Source: Atrina japonica (Eukaryota > Mollusca > Bivalvia > Pterioida > Pinnidae). Taken from it: a stretch of DNA of 64,000 nucleotides. Below the pieces are notes generated by a model. That model saw only the letters and a program-made list of their open reading frames with translations. It searched no databases and had not been told where the DNA came from. The stretch is from positions 1-64,000 of the forward strand of contig BROG01001212.1 of the NCBI GenBank assembly GCA_030159075.1, in the 5' to 3' direction. This document shows, piece after piece, positions 63,908 through 64,000 of this stretch; the stretch's first letter is position 1; each line of letters begins with the position of its first letter. Made by a program: the position numbers and the translations under genes.

Positions 63908-64000
63908 AAACCGCCGCCGTCACCAACCCGTAGAGATCGCGCCGCCACGGGACGATCACGAGGATCAGAAGACGTCCCGTCCTTGGCTATAACGTTACTT
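63908..64000. other. right edge, nothing assigned
   Basis: GC-rich element sequence continues to the window end without a start codon I could assign. Confidence 0.5.

Larger units (their letters stand above)
52950..64000. mobile_element. Polinton/Maverick (adintovirus-like) element, left part
   Basis: Composition shifts to GC- and CpG-rich sequence by eye. The gene set is a protein-primed-type family B DNA polymerase, an rve integrase, small membrane proteins and a penton-like protein, packed with gaps of only tens of bases and no introns. That combination is diagnostic for Polintons and their adintovirus relatives. Not found in the window: packaging ATPase, adenain-like protease, major capsid protein and the second terminal repeat; they may lie to the right. 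Frameshifts in most long genes mean this copy, as sequenced, cannot make the full protein set. Confidence 0.88.

Overview
The window is animal nuclear DNA, most likely from a bivalve or another mollusc. The evidence is AT-rich, CpG-poor sequence, long (TA)n/(CA)n microsatellites, tRNA-derived SINEs, GT-AG introns, EGF/F-type-lectin exon shuffling and a Polinton-type element. The species is inferred, not proven.

Layout. Positions 1-16,000 are mostly non-coding: a LINE fragment at the left edge, a broken MULE-like transposase (3.0-4.3 kb), pieces of a Penelope-like reverse-transcriptase family, foldback and inverted-repeat elements, a SINE and large microsatellites.

Positions 16,049-47,337 (minus strand) hold one host gene that can be assembled completely: 13 exons, every junction GT-AG and phase compatible, total 2,031 nt, 676 residues. 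It encodes a signal peptide, one F-type-lectin-like (FTP) domain in two exons, seven EGF-like modules each on its own phase-1 exon, a transmembrane helix, and a cytoplasmic tail with five tandem repeats centred on Tyr-Ala-(Glu/Lys)-Val. It looks like a phagocytic or immune-type receptor. Its introns are packed with mobile DNA: a 1.45-kb inverted-repeat element with a perfect 6-bp target duplication, several copies of the reverse-transcriptase element, SINEs, an inverted pair of satellite arrays in intron 1, and a 1.9-kb inverted-repeat element sitting inside a (TA)n tract. Exon 3 has a partial upstream duplicate with its own in-frame splice acceptor.

Positions 47,340-52,950 are non-coding with SINE and inverted-repeat copies. 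From about 52,950 to the right edge, base composition changes (GC- and CpG-rich) and the content becomes that of a Polinton/Maverick (adintovirus-like) DNA element: protein-primed family B DNA polymerase (plus), integrase (minus, convergent), a run of small membrane and structural proteins (minus), a penton-like minor capsid protein (minus) and a divergent unrecognised gene (plus) that reaches the edge. The usual ATPase, protease and major capsid genes were not found and may lie beyond 64,000. Nearly all its longer genes are broken by small indels, while the small genes and the nearby host exons are intact. Gene ends carry perfect hairpins, and one divergent gene pair shares a double palindromic TATA region.

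All coordinates were read by eye; splice sites may be off by a base or two, repeat boundaries by tens of bases.
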